Below, one piece after another: positions 1 to 9,866 of a stretch of 64,000 nt of DNA. Origin of the DNA: Trichostrongylus colubriformis (taxonomy: Eukaryota; Nematoda; Chromadorea; Rhabditida; Trichostrongylidae); assembly GCA_963978905.1 (NCBI GenBank), contig OZ022260.1, positions 15,427,725-15,491,724 of the forward strand. Reading direction: 5' to 3'. Position numbers and translations under genes: made by a program. Position 1 is the stretch's first letter; each line of letters starts with the position of its first letter. The notes under the pieces were generated by a model. It did no database searches. It was not told where the DNA came from and was given only the letters and a program-made list of their open reading frames with translations.

Positions 1-1190
1 GAGCACGCTCGACACGCCCCGCGACACGATCCATTCCGTATCCATTCCGTACTGACGCTTATTGGCACGTCCTGACAGAACAACCTTCACTCCCACTTCA
101 CGCCTTCATTTTTCACTCCCACTTCACACCTTCGTTTTCTTTTATAATGTTGCATTCGAATTGACTCTTGGCGGTGCGAGGAAATGCGTGCGAACTAGGA
201 CGTGAGATTTAGCCTAAGCCTTGGAGGGGGAGACACTCCAAACACCTGAGATCATCAATGGCAGGTAGGTTTTTGTTTGTTTGTTTACTTTCGACTTTCC
301 AAAATAAAAACATGCTAATGACAATCGAACGTGTTAATGTTACATGTTTTGATGATTTGTATGGAATTAATTCGCTATCGTAATTTCAAATGTGTTTTTG
401 AGTGCCACCCCCATAGGACATGAGCGCCGACTGGTGTTCACATGTCATTTTTAGTTCTCTGCACAGAGACCGACGTTTCGTCGTTATCGATCGATAGCTT
501 GTGAAGCCGTGAATAGTGAATCCCATGAGTGTTCTCGCTCAATAATATGTTGCAAGAGCCGTTTGCAGTCTTTCGTTCGAAAAGCGATATTTTTTGTCAA
601 CATTGACTGGTGAATCATGGCGCTGTTGAATTTTAACCCCTTGCTTTGTGATTTGGGATATCGTGCTGTTTCATAGGGCAGCAAAGTCGCAATTTTGGCT
701 GGTTTTTGATCAGGCTCTTTATCGTCTCGTACCGCAAATAGCGAACACGAGACGCTGATTCTGAATTGTCGAACAATTTATTGTGAAAAATGAAGGCATG
801 CTATCCGAGTGTGCATGGCTAGTCGAGAAAAGTTACCAGAAAAAAGGAAATGATCCGAGACGGTTTACTGAGCGACTCTATATCACCTCTTATTTGCCAC
901 AAATTCTCTTTATGAGCGTGGTTAATTCTGTTTTCAGAAGATTTTCGTGACTTTCGAATTTTCCGTTGAATCATTGTTCTTGACAAAGAAAAGAGAGGCT
1001 AATGCGATCATGATTCTGTTAAGATTAGGTGTAACTGTAATGAAAGAAATGCTATTGATATTTTAGCTACCTAGCTTTTAGCTAGCTGCTATTTTTCTAT
1101 TTCTATTTGTAGTTCTATTTCCTATTGTCTATTCCAAATATTACTCTCTCTGACTGATATTTTATTTTGCTGGAGTTTTTGTCCCTTTTG
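1..1190. other. No recognised gene; small tandem duplication
   Basis: I see no supported coding exon here. The stretch holds a 26-bp imperfect tandem duplication at 86-137 (TTCACTCCCACTTCAC-rich unit, two copies). It also holds a GCCTAAGCCTT-type motif near 214, which recurs at 38.9 and 50.55 kb, and isolated splice-like signals (AG|GTAGGT near 263, TTTTCAG near 933) that do not bracket a convincing reading frame. Confidence 0.5.
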
Positions 1191-1224
1191 TGCAGGTTCC
1201 CACCAAAGGTGGGTATAGGCTGCT

Positions 1225-1618
1225 CCACAAGAACGAAAATAGGTCGTACTCGTCTCCCACAGTATCCCTGACGTCAAAGAAAATCTTTTCGGCCGTAGTG
1301 CGGCTACGGAACATCGGATTTGACGACATCCTAGTAATTCCTTCGCACCTTCACCGTCTCCCTTTTTGTTGTGCATATCATTTATGTGATAATCGCGGAG
1401 TAGTTCGATATTCTCAAATATCATAAACTACCGTACATATATGACATTCTGATTATCGAACTTATCTAATATTCATCACACATATGACGTGCACAATAAA
1501 AAAGGAAATGGTGGAAGTGCGAAGGATATATTAGAATGTCGTCTAATCCGATGTATTTTCTTTGACGTCAAGGTTACTGTGGGAGACGAGTAACCGACCT
1601 GAATTTTCGTTCTTGTGG
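1225..1618. repeat. Fold-back repeat (MITE-like), arms ~165 and ~140 bp
   Basis: The left arm starting CCACAAGAACGAAAAT is repeated in reverse complement at the right end (ATTTTCGTTCTTGTGG). Both arms share a block containing CGTCTCCCACAGTA and GACGTCAAAGAAAAT, and an inner block around GTGCATATCA. The spacer (about 1390-1477) is AT-rich. Arms differ by scattered substitutions, so this is an old insertion. No transposase and no clear target duplication is visible. Confidence 0.8.
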
Positions 1619-1625
1619 CTACTCC

Positions 1626-2446
1626 TGTGACTACTCCTACTCCTACTCCCGTGCCGGACGCCGACACTGACGGCGACGGCGTCTGTGCGCAAAGTATGAG
1701 CGAGGCATAACTTGCTCGGGAAGAAGGAGAGTTTGAGTTTTGGAGTGAACTCAGTGTTAGCTGGGCATTTTCGCACTTTTAATCTGGTTTTGAGTAACTG
1801 TAGCCATCCGTAGTACGCAATCACGGCCTGCTCAAGGTGCGTGGAATAGGTGTATATTTACATGACCCCTCCGATAATGGCGATGAGCCCTGAATGATCT
1901 GAGAACTATGTCTCGCTCTTATAATTGACCGCTGGGTTTTACCGTGCACTGGCTATTTCATCATTACTACCTCACTTATGCCTGTCCTGCTTATCACAGC
2001 TCGTTCTTTCATCGGCAGCGACTTTTATCGCCTCCTTTTTCGAGTTGTAGATTTAGGAGGGAGAGATGTCGACTTATCTGGTTAACGTGGAGTGTACTTT
2101 TAAAAAGTAATCCTTGTGTTACACTTTAAAAAATATTTATCCAAGGGAGGATTAGTTGCTATCCTAATGAGGAGGGAATTCTACGAACCTATTAGGATAC
2201 CACCGAAACTATGTATTCGTTCGGAAATGTGGCCCTTTTAGGGCCGGGTGGTTGGCAGGGAGGGGGCTGAAGCGCGGTTCTGAAATGCGATGACAATCAG
2301 AGCAGCAGTGCATCTGAAGACTTCGAGCTGACCTTCCTTTCCGATCTTCATTCTTTCTTCTCTAGTATGCTTCATCCCAAGCAGTCTAAAAAATGGAATG
2401 TCATACCGCACCTTTATCAACGGCCTTGTATGGTGGCATTTAGAAA
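1626..2446. other. Intergenic; no gene recognised
   Basis: Open frames here are short and on overlapping strands, with no motif I recognise. GGCCCTTTTAGGGCC at 2231-2245 is a short perfect palindrome just outside the MADF gene and could lie near the left end of the Harbinger element, but I found no matching right end. Confidence 0.4.
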
Positions 2447-3308
2447 ATGTCGCGGGACCCGCTAAGAATGGATTTGATTGAATTAATAGAACTGGAACCG
2501 AGCATATGGGACCTTGCCTCAGATGAGAACAGGATGGCGGACAGAAAAAAAATGCGTGGTCTCGTGTACTTAAAGGCATGGAAAGTCGAGGGCATTGCTG
2601 CACCAGTGGGTTCCATCCATGTGTGCTCACCGGCAGGGAAATAGAAAATCATGTCAAAAATTTCAGTGGGAGAATTACTATCGCTTTGGAGAAACATGAA
2701 GGATGTACGAAGGAAAAGGCGAACTACTACAACCGGGATGGCCTCTAAAAAGGATTGGCTATATGATAGTTGTCTCTCATTCCTCGACAAATCTGATTTC
2801 CACGGATGTGTTTTTCTTCGGCGCCTCACTAGTTGCTACATTAAGCATAATAATTGCAACCTGCTATATGCGCATCTTCAGATCTACAGTATCGAATTTA
2901 AATTGCGAAGGGGAATTTTCTTCTGTTCCGTCATCAAGTCCGGAATCTCCGCCAGAACCTCCCGCAGTGAAAAGAACCTACAAAAAGGGCGGAATCTCCG
3001 CCAGAACCTCCCGCAGTGAAAAGAACCTACAAAAAGGGCGATGGTGGGTGGCATATAGGAAATATGGCGTATAACCTCCCTGAAATAGCTTTTTTACAGA
3101 TACCATCCTAATGATCAGATCCGCTTCTGAAGCCGTCAAAGCCTCGGCGCAAGGTCTCCTTGAAGGGGATAAGAAGGAGGAAAATATTCAAGCTTCGGTG
3201 TGCAAATTTATGATACTACAATGCCTATTACATCACGGCGCTGTATTATATAAATATAGGTACTTGGGTCGGAATGCAGCTGCGCTCCTTGGACTCCGTC
3301 ACAGCTGA
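2447..3308 (+). CDS. MADF-domain DNA-binding protein, Harbinger partner gene, frame disrupted
   Basis: This predicted multi-exon gene encodes a MADF (Myb/SANT-like) DNA-binding domain. Exon 1 (2447-2609) carries LIELIELEPSIWDLASD and a DRKKM motif, then AWKVEGIAAPV. A 57-bp intron (2610-2666, ending TTTCAG) joins it in frame to VGELLSLWRNMKDVRRKRR and then WLYDSCLSFLD. This is the typical MADF order of hydrophobic start, Trp-Asp, Arg-Lys, W-x-N-M/L-x-D and a terminal phenylalanine-leucine. A Ser/Pro-rich, basic segment follows (about 2910-2985), then a last exon from about 3100 ending at 3308 with an acidic/basic helix-like stretch. PIF/Harbinger elements typically encode such a protein beside the transposase, where it helps nuclear import and end binding. 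A 49-bp tandem duplication in the third exon breaks the frame, so this copy is probably defective. Domain call strong, exact middle splice sites uncertain. Confidence 0.6.
2942..3039 (+). repeat. 49-bp exact tandem duplication inside the MADF gene
   Basis: The unit starting GGAATCTCCGCCAGAACC occurs at 2942-2990 and again at 2991-3039 without mismatches. Because 49 is not a multiple of three, the second copy shifts the Pro-rich reading frame, and either choice of frame runs into a stop. The perfect identity implies a recent event. Confidence 0.9.
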
Positions 3309-3489
3309 TAGTAAAATGCACCTCATATCAACGGTTCTTTTGACAGACTCATCTGTATGTCTCAATATCGATGATGCCCCTAGCGGACCAAGAATGAGGT
3401 AAGAACTTTTGAAGAGTGTCATGAAATTCCTTAGGAGATGTTGGTGGATACGCAGCTCGAATTTTAAAGAACTTCAAGTGAGCTCACAT

Positions 3490-5314
3490 TTAGCGTGGAG
3501 GGCCGTATAGATCACCGTAGTAGGCCCTTATTTTTTTCCTAGCGTCCACTGCTGACTCACTTCCCCTTCCCACATCGGCTTCCTCCAGTGGGGCCAATTC
3601 TTGGACCACAGCTGGGAACCTTTCCACGCCTTCCAGTGCGTTCTGTCTTCTTGCTAGCTGGTTGTGCAACACATGAAACATCAGCTTCATGAAACGTTCT
3701 TCATATCGGTTCTATAAATAGCTAACGCCTACCAGTAGAGAAGTCACCAGTTTCGTGACGTGGTCTGGTTCCAGCTGTATGGTGTTTTGGAGGATAGCGA
3801 ATCGTCGACATAGGATACCAAATGTTGATTCAACCATCCTCCGAGCACTAAAGTTAGTGCGATAAAACCCGCTACGACAAGGCGAAATCAATGGTCCTTA
3901 CCCGCTATGTTTGGCATTAAATCTGCGCTTACTACCCGTATCCGCAGCTGCCTGCGAATACGGTCGAACATAGCGGTGCCCCTGTCCAAAACCACAGTCT
4001 ACCAAGATGTGGTATTGGACCGGTCCGACGTTCCCCAATAGCCGAGTGGGGGGGGGGGGGGGGGGAAATATCGTCTCTTCGTTTGAAGAAACGCTGAAGT
4101 AGAAAAATCTCACTAAGAGAACCATTTCTCTGTAAGTCTCGACCCACCTTTATGTTGGAGTTCATCAAAACTCCAGCATCTCCTACTCGCCCTGGTGCTC
4201 CGAGGTCGAACGCCAGAATGCGATAGTCGAAATCTACCAGGGCGAGTAGGATGATGGAGAAACTCCTTTTATAATTGTAATAGAGGCTTCCGGAGCCAGC
4301 TGGTCTCTGCAATTCATGCTGATGTGAACATGAAAAAGCTCACGGCAACAAAGCTATCCCTACCCGGATATTTATGTGCTTTCCATCAAGAAAGCCCACG
4401 GCCCGGGGATAGTCGTAGCGTTGCTGCGTCCTCCGGGCAACTTCCTCCAAGTCCCTCTGCGTGAACGGCGGAAACGCCTCGTTGAAAAGCCCTAGGGCGC
4501 ATAGTAATTGATGCTCCAATGATAAATAGATTTCACCCGTATACCCGTCATTCAATTACTCACTGTTCGTAATGGCGTCCGCCACCTCGTAGACAATCTT
4601 ACTGATTTTCAGCATTGTCTTATCCCGAAGCCTCATGTTGATCTGAATATGTACTGAACAATGTGAGACTTGCAAGATTTATTCCAAAAGATTCAAAAAC
4701 ACTTTCACAAAAAATGATTGCAAAAGAACGTTGCAAAAGTATTTTGAACTTTTATTGGCAAGCTTTCGGCGCTTAGCGCCTTTCTCAAGCCTGAAATGGT
4801 ACAAATTAAAACCTATCGAGAGACTCTATTTCAGAGTCGCTCTGGTTTATTTGTACTAAAACGACTTACTGCTGCCAATCTTACTGATTGTCGACTTCCC
4901 GCAGTGGGCTTCTTCCGCCAAGGCCCCAAAAGCGTAGCCGTAGCCGACATATCTAGGTCGTAGTATGTATAAAACGACTACAACATAGTCCCTCTCAAAT
5001 ACTTAGTACCTTAAAAAAATGAAAAGTCGCTGACGTCCCCCTATGGGAGAGGCATGATTGACGGGGTGGAGCAGCGACCCACCCAGGCGTTCGTACAGCT
5101 GCTCGCACTCCGATGGGGATAACATCGTGTAGTGTGTAAAATTTTGGGGATTACACACAGCGAGGTATTCATCGAAGGTTCGCAGCCGGGCGTCGAGGAA
5201 AGGTATGTGCTCTGATCGCACATACTCCCGACGACGCTGTTCGCGGTGGGCCTCATATGCATGCTCCAACCCCTCCAGCGCTTCCAGCACTTCAGAAATG
5301 TTACGTGCGGCCAT
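3490..5314 (-). CDS. PIF/Harbinger-type DDE transposase, multi-exon
   Basis: Read on the minus strand, the exons give a Harbinger-superfamily nuclease (DDE_Tnp_4 type). The N-terminal exon (5314 to about 5010) ends in RQRLFIFLR. A second exon (about 4640-4564) has a helical KIVYEVADAI segment. A third (4491-4364) ends in GFLDGKHINIR with the first catalytic Asp. The fourth starts at 4306 with GSGSLYYNYKRSFSIILLALVD and GAPGRVGDAGV (second Asp), then RPYSQAAAD. After a 54-bp intron (3848-3901) comes RRMVESTFGILCRRF with the expected Glu, and then a VLHNQLARRQ helix. Introns of 72 bp (4492-4563), 57 bp (4307-4363) and 54 bp have good donors and preserve frame. A run of 18 G (4048-4065) inside the proline-rich linker shifts the frame, through either real slippage or a sequencing artefact. 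The first intron is long and its borders are uncertain. The stop is at 3490. Confidence 0.75.
4640..5009 (-). other. Long first intron of the transposase, possible nested insertion
   Basis: This ~370-bp gap between exon 1 and exon 2 is far longer than the other 54-72-bp introns. It contains a compact palindrome-rich piece (TTTCGGCGCTTAGCGCC near 4764). It ends, on the minus strand, in a TATTCAG acceptor-like site at about 4637. A small insertion within the intron is likely. Confidence 0.35.
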
Positions 5315-6460
5315 TTGCTCAACTGGAATAGGTATAGCTGTAGCTGAAATTAACTTTGGTAATTTTGTTTTGTTTTTCAGATAGCTCGTCGGACGAAAAT
5401 TCAGCGTTGTTTGCAGGTGTGAAATGTGATCTATATTCTGGATTTCTGTTCTTGTTTTTGTTGCATCGCAATCTGAAATTATTAGGATGAGTTATTGGTC
5501 TCTGGACGGTTTGAAACCGCGCGACACTGTGGCGAAGTGAACTAGTTTGGAGTCTTTGTTTGAGTGAACTCAGAAGAGCTTTTTATGATTATTTCAACGG
5601 TACAACGCGCTTCCTTTTTGCTAACTCGTTTCAGAGTTATGGTTTCTTTGTCCGAGCCGATCGACTCGACCTAATAGATAATGACGTTACATATGTTAAT
5701 GTTGATATCAAATAAAAGATGATGAGCTATGTTCTCATTTTCTTCAGTTGGGAGAGCTTACATACAGCTTACATACATAAAGAGTTTACTGTCTTTTCTA
5801 AGAATTTCTCATACAAAAGTCAGACATCTTTGAGATCTGTTCAAGATCGTTATTGAAAAGTCATCTTAGCACGGGTGTGTTGCAAGTGTTCCGATGATTA
5901 CTGTGGGGTCAGAACACCTATGAGTGGGGTACTTCACGAGAGGATTGATTTACTACCCATTCGAGATTCTGGCTACGTAGCTGGTCTACTCATGCCTCGG
6001 ATAAGGGCCGAAGAATAAAGGCAGATACTTGTAAAGGTAAATATGTAGTAAAGATGGAGAACTTGTAACTGAAATGATTAAGTTAGGGCATCTTCAACTA
6101 GATGCAAATTCTCACTGAAAGCAGAAACGATCTATGATGGAGGGGGGGGGGCCGTATTACACGTTTTAGTCTCACAAGGATCTTGATTTCGTCGTTATTA
6201 CTCTCCACACACACTGCTGACATGAATTCCAGGCACGCTGTTCGGAACACTTGCACGCCACCCAAAGACACACTACAGTGTAACAGCAGACGAAAGTCAC
6301 AAATCAAAACGAAGATCGAGATCACGAAAGAGTGAATGAGAAGGGAAAAACTGTATGGTGAAAGAGCAATGTATGAGATCAATCTGTTCCATCAGTGTAG
6401 AAAGTGCTTTGTTTCTCATCCACGTTCGCTGACGAAGCACTCGATACGTAACTTATCTAT
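5315..6460. other. No recognised gene
   Basis: A TTTTTCAG acceptor-like site near 5381 followed by ~35 bp and a GTGTGA donor-like site could be a micro-exon, but nothing supports it. A G-run near 6140 is simple sequence. Open frames on the minus strand (6098-6382) have no recognisable motif. Confidence 0.4.
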
Positions 6461-6513
6461 TTCCGCATTTCCACAAAAACGCAAAAACGCAAGTTCCGCA
6501 AATCGATACTTAT
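6461..6513 (+). repeat. Minisatellite, left piece split by the LTR element
   Basis: CCACAAAAACGCAAAAACGC units followed by AAGTTCCGCAAATCGATAC match the array resuming at 9433. The LTR retrotransposon has separated this short left piece from the main array. Confidence 0.8.
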
Positions 6514-6663
6514 TGTTGTATCCCTCCACTATCTTATGTGTATCAAATGTTGTTTTCAAAACAAGTCGGTTATATAAGCCTCCAGAATGGAGTAAGGTTC
6601 AGTTCATTGTCCTGTCGTCTCCGAACTCAATAAAGCAGTCCACACAGCACTGCGTACACAACA
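6514..6663 (+). repeat. 5' LTR
   Basis: This 150-bp repeat starts TG and ends CA. It holds a TATATAA promoter-like box (6571-6577) and an AATAAA polyadenylation-like signal (6629-6634), arranged as in a compact U3-R-U5. It is immediately preceded by the target duplication CTTAT. Confidence 0.93.
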
Positions 6664-6664
6664 G

Positions 6665-6675
6665 TGGCGATCAGG
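6665..6675 (+). promoter_or_regulatory. Primer-binding site
   Basis: TGGCGATCAGG lies one base after the 5' LTR. TGG pairs with the CCA end of a tRNA, as expected for minus-strand priming. Which tRNA is unknown. Confidence 0.6.
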
Positions 6676-9198
6676 ATGACTACCAAGACCGAGCAGCAGT
6701 TCTAGCAGCTCTTGGTGGCATTAACGGAAGCACTGAAGCAGGCACAGCAAGGAACCTCAGCAACAGCCGATCCAAGCAGAACCTTCGACATGCTCGCAGG
6801 ACGAATCACTGAGTTCACATATGATCCCGATGCGGACCTCACTTTCGAGGCATGGTACCGCAGACACCTGGACACCTTCACAGTGAAGCGCAAGTACTCG
6901 ATGAACCAGCACGGGTTCGCCTTCTCCTGCACAAGTTAAATCCTGCAGCCTATGAGAAGTATGCGAACTACATTTAGCCGAAGACACCAAGGGATATCAA
7001 ATTCGATGAAGATGTCTCCACTCTAACGGATCTGTTCGGACCACAGCAGTCGCTGTTCAGCCGTCGCTACGCCTGCATGAAGCTAGCCAAGGATCCAAGT
7101 GACGACTTCATCACCTACGCCGGACGTGTCAATCGTGAATGTGAAAAATTCAAGCTATCCGAATGTGATGACAACCAGTTCAAGTGCTTCATCTTCGTGA
7201 GTGGTTTACAATCTAGTGATGATGCTTTTATACGGCTAAAATTACTCGATGAGATAGAAGCCAACCCCAAATGCACGATTCAGACACTTACAGAAGAATG
7301 CAAGCTCCTCGTAAACCTGAAGCAGGACACCAAAATGGTCGAGGACGGAAGAGCCAATGTGCATGCAGTCAATCATTTCAACCCAAGACGCCAACACAAG
7401 CAACCTCAATCGAGTAAACCCTCTCGTTTAGCCCACAACAGGAACGAATACCGTTGGAGTTTCTCATCGAAACCCCCTTCCTCTCCATGCTGGCTTTGCG
7501 GAGCAATGCATTTCGTGCGACACTGCTCGTATAGACGATACAAGTGCTCCGAATGTCAGAAGATAGGTCACAAAGATGGATTTTGTCAATCCAGAAATCA
7601 AGCAAAACGCTCCAAACAACGTTCAACGAAGCCAATCACGCGATCCGATGCAGTCTTCAAAGTGTCAAAGATAGATTGCTCATATCGGCGATTCGCAACA
7701 ATCCTGGTGGATGACAAGCCTCTCCATTTCCAAGTAGACACCGCAGCGGACATCACAATCATCAATGAATCGACATGGAAACCTATGGGCAGGCCTCAGC
7801 TACAGCCTGCAGCACTGATAGCCCGCAGTGCATCAGGAGATCGCATTCACTTTCTTGGTCAGCGTAAATGCACTTAGAGTTTCAATTCTGCATCAGCTCA
7901 AGATGTATTTTACGTCGGACGCACTCAGCCAAATCTACTAGGCTCAGAATGGATTTCCAAGATGGGAATATACAGCATTATGGATTCTCTTCCCCGCATG
8001 GATCCAGAAGCATCCGCCGCCATCAACTTCAATAGCTCGTGCTTAAACGGCGACAAGATAGCTAGAAAACTACAAGAAACTCACCCAGGAGTTTTCAATA
8101 GCGGCCTTGGCCTATACAAGCATTCAAAGGCTACACTTCACCTCAAGCCTGGCACTAAACCAATATTCCGCCCAAAACGACCGGTACCATATGCAGCTCT
8201 TACAGCAGTGGAAAAAGAGCTTGAAAAAGACTGCACAAAAGCTCGACTGTCGCAAAACTCCCAGTCAAAACCACACTCGCTTCATGGTCCCAACCAGACA
8301 AACCCTGGACTCGTATTCATGTCGATTTCGCCGGAACCTTCGAAGGAACCTACTTCCTAGTGATTGTGGATGCCTTTTCGAAATGGCCAGAAATATTCAG
8401 TACAAAACGCCCGACGACGGAAACAACAATTGCTCTACTACAACAGACATTCGCCAGATAGGGATGCCAGAAACCCTTGTCACCGACAATGGAACCCAAT
8501 TCGCTTCGTCCCAGTTCGAAATTTTCTGCACCAGTCACGGTATCCAGCATCTCTTCTCACCACCCTATCACCCACAATCCAATGGGCAGGCGGAAAGATT
8601 CGTCGACACTTTCAAAAGGACGATCTTGAAGCTTAAAGGAGAAGGAACAATGTCCGAAAATTTGCAGAATTTTCTCCTGACATATAGGTTAACCCCGTGC
8701 CCGACACTGAAGGGAAGCTCTCCAGCTGAACTTTTCATCGGTAGAAAACCGAGGATCGATATTTCTCTACTTAAGCCAACCCCACAGAGAAAATCCAGAC
8801 CAAACACATCAATGGAATCGCAGTTCAACAAGCAGTACGGTGCCAGAAAACGCACATTCAATCCAGGAGATCCAGTTTGGGTACGCCAGTACGAAGGAAA
8901 TCAGTCAAAATGGTGCAACGGAAAGGTACTCAGACGGATAGGACGGGTACTCTACAAAGTTCTTCTCGGAAATACAACATGAATCAGACACGCCAATCAA
9001 CTTCGGCTGCGTTACCACGATGACACAAAAGTGCAAGTCCAAGACACGGATGCAATCATGGAAACTTTCCACCCGCAGCGGCAATCATCAGCTGCTCTCC
9101 AAGCTTCAGAGGAGGCCGACGAACAAGCAACACATCCAACCATCAGGAATGAACCGCGGAGATCGACACGCATGCGGAGACCTCCAGAACAACTTTAA
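6676..9198 (+). pseudogene. gag-pol of the LTR element, broken by stops, frameshifts and a deletion
   Basis: An ATG at 6676 opens a gag-like frame. In-frame stops occur at 6703-6705, 6975-6977, 7875-7877 and 8980-8982. Frame changes occur near 6905 and near 8456. A gag core is followed by two zinc knuckles at about 7494-7590 (C-x2-C-x3-H-x4-C and CSECQKIGHKDGFC) and an aspartic-protease site VDTAADITII. Then come the start of reverse transcriptase (FRPKRPVPYAALTAVEKELE), an abrupt jump near 8215-8250, and the integrase core (VTDNGTQFASSQF ... YHPQSNGQAERFV) with its C-terminal domain. RT palm, RNase H and the integrase zinc finger are absent. Reading ends at a TAA at 9196-9198. The gene cannot make its own enzymes. 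Confidence 0.9.
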
Positions 9199-9268
9199 AT
9201 AGATCCACACCGGAAGACGTATCGTCAGCGTGATACCATGTGATCAATAAGACTTGTTGTTGTTTGTT

Positions 9269-9282
9269 AAAAAAAGGGGAGG
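9269..9282 (+). promoter_or_regulatory. Polypurine tract
   Basis: AAAAAAAGGGGAGG directly abuts the 3' LTR, the standard position of the plus-strand primer of LTR retroelements. Confidence 0.8.
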
Positions 9283-9432
9283 TGTTGTATCCCTCCACTA
9301 TCACATGTGTATCAAATGTTGTTTTCAAAACAAGTCGGTTATATAAGCCTCCAGAATGGAGTAAGGTTCAGTTCATTGTCCTGTCGTCTCCGAACTCAAT
9401 AAAGCAGTCCACACAGCACTGCGTACACAACA
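9283..9432 (+). repeat. 3' LTR
   Basis: This is a 150-bp copy of the 5' LTR with two adjacent differences and the same TATA-like and AATAAA signals. It is followed by the CTTAT target duplication. Confidence 0.93.
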
Positions 9433-9866
9433 CTTATCTAATCTACTTTCCACAAAAACGCAAAAACGCAAATTCCACCATTCCGCATTTCCACAAAAAT
9501 GCAAAAACGCAAGTTCCGCAAATCGATACGTATCTAATCTACTTTCCACAAAAACGCAAAAACGCAAATTTCACGATTCCGCATTTCCACAAAAACGCAA
9601 AAACGCAAATTCCGCAAATCGAGACGTATCTTATCCCTTTCCACAAAAACGCAAAAACGCAAATTCCACGATTCCGCATTTCCACAAAAACGCAAAAACG
9701 CAAATTCCACACTCTCCTTTCTCTAATCCTCTCGTCTCTTCTTGGCATGGAAATCGATACGTATCTAATGCTTTATCCGCATTTCCACAAAAACGCAAAA
9801 ACGCAAATCGATATGTATCTATTCTTCTTTCCACAAAAACGCAAAAACGCAAAAACGCAAATTCCA
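9433..9866 (+). repeat. Minisatellite of CACAAAAACGCAAAAACGCAA units
   Basis: The core recurs at about 9450, 9491, 9547, 9590, 9641, 9684, 9786 and 9832 with alternating spacing (about 41-57 bp, once ~100). The cores are joined by TTCCGCATTTC and ATCGATACGTATCTAATC linkers, suggesting a ~97-bp higher-order unit. A short reversed relative with TTTTGCGTTTTTGCGT cores lies at 36.92-36.98 kb. Confidence 0.88.

Larger units (their letters stand above)
2447..5314. mobile_element. PIF/Harbinger DNA transposon, two convergent genes
   Basis: The MADF-protein gene (+) and the DDE transposase gene (-) converge with about 180 bp between their stops, the expected gene pair of an autonomous Harbinger-superfamily element. 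The limits given are the coding limits. I searched 2130-2440 and 5320-5700 by eye for terminal inverted repeats and a 3-bp target duplication and found only weak candidates, so the true ends are unknown. Both genes carry one frame lesion, so the copy was functional recently or the lesions are artefacts. Confidence 0.65.
6514..9432 (+). mobile_element. Ty3/gypsy-like LTR retrotransposon, internally deleted, 2919 bp
   Basis: Two 150-bp direct LTRs (6514-6663 and 9283-9432) begin TGTTGTATCCC and end TACACAACA. They differ at only two bases (TT versus AC at LTR positions 21-22). The element is flanked by a perfect 5-bp target duplication CTTAT (6509-6513 and 9433-9437). Internally it has a primer-binding-site-like TGGCGATCAGG just after the 5' LTR and a polypurine tract just before the 3' LTR. 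The coding order gag, CCHC knuckles, protease, start of RT, integrase is that of Ty3/gypsy. The body of RT, RNase H and the integrase N-terminus are missing, so it is non-autonomous. LTR similarity means a recent insertion. Confidence 0.93.

Noticed and set aside
2231..2245. GGCCCTTTTAGGGCC as a Harbinger terminal repeat
   Set aside because: No inverted counterpart was found beyond 5314; a short palindrome can occur by chance.
2238..2829. Two 129-130-codon frames on - over the MADF gene
   Set aside because: They lie antisense to the MADF exons, which have a recognisable domain and splice sites; these are shadows.
4048..4065. Considering the transposase two separate genes because of the frame change
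   Set aside because: Conserved motifs continue on the other side of the G-run in the expected order, so one gene with a homopolymer lesion fits better.
5382..5416. Possible micro-exon between TTTTTCAG and GTGTGA
   Set aside because: Only 35 bp, no adjoining exon in phase, and it lies on the opposite strand to the transposase gene.
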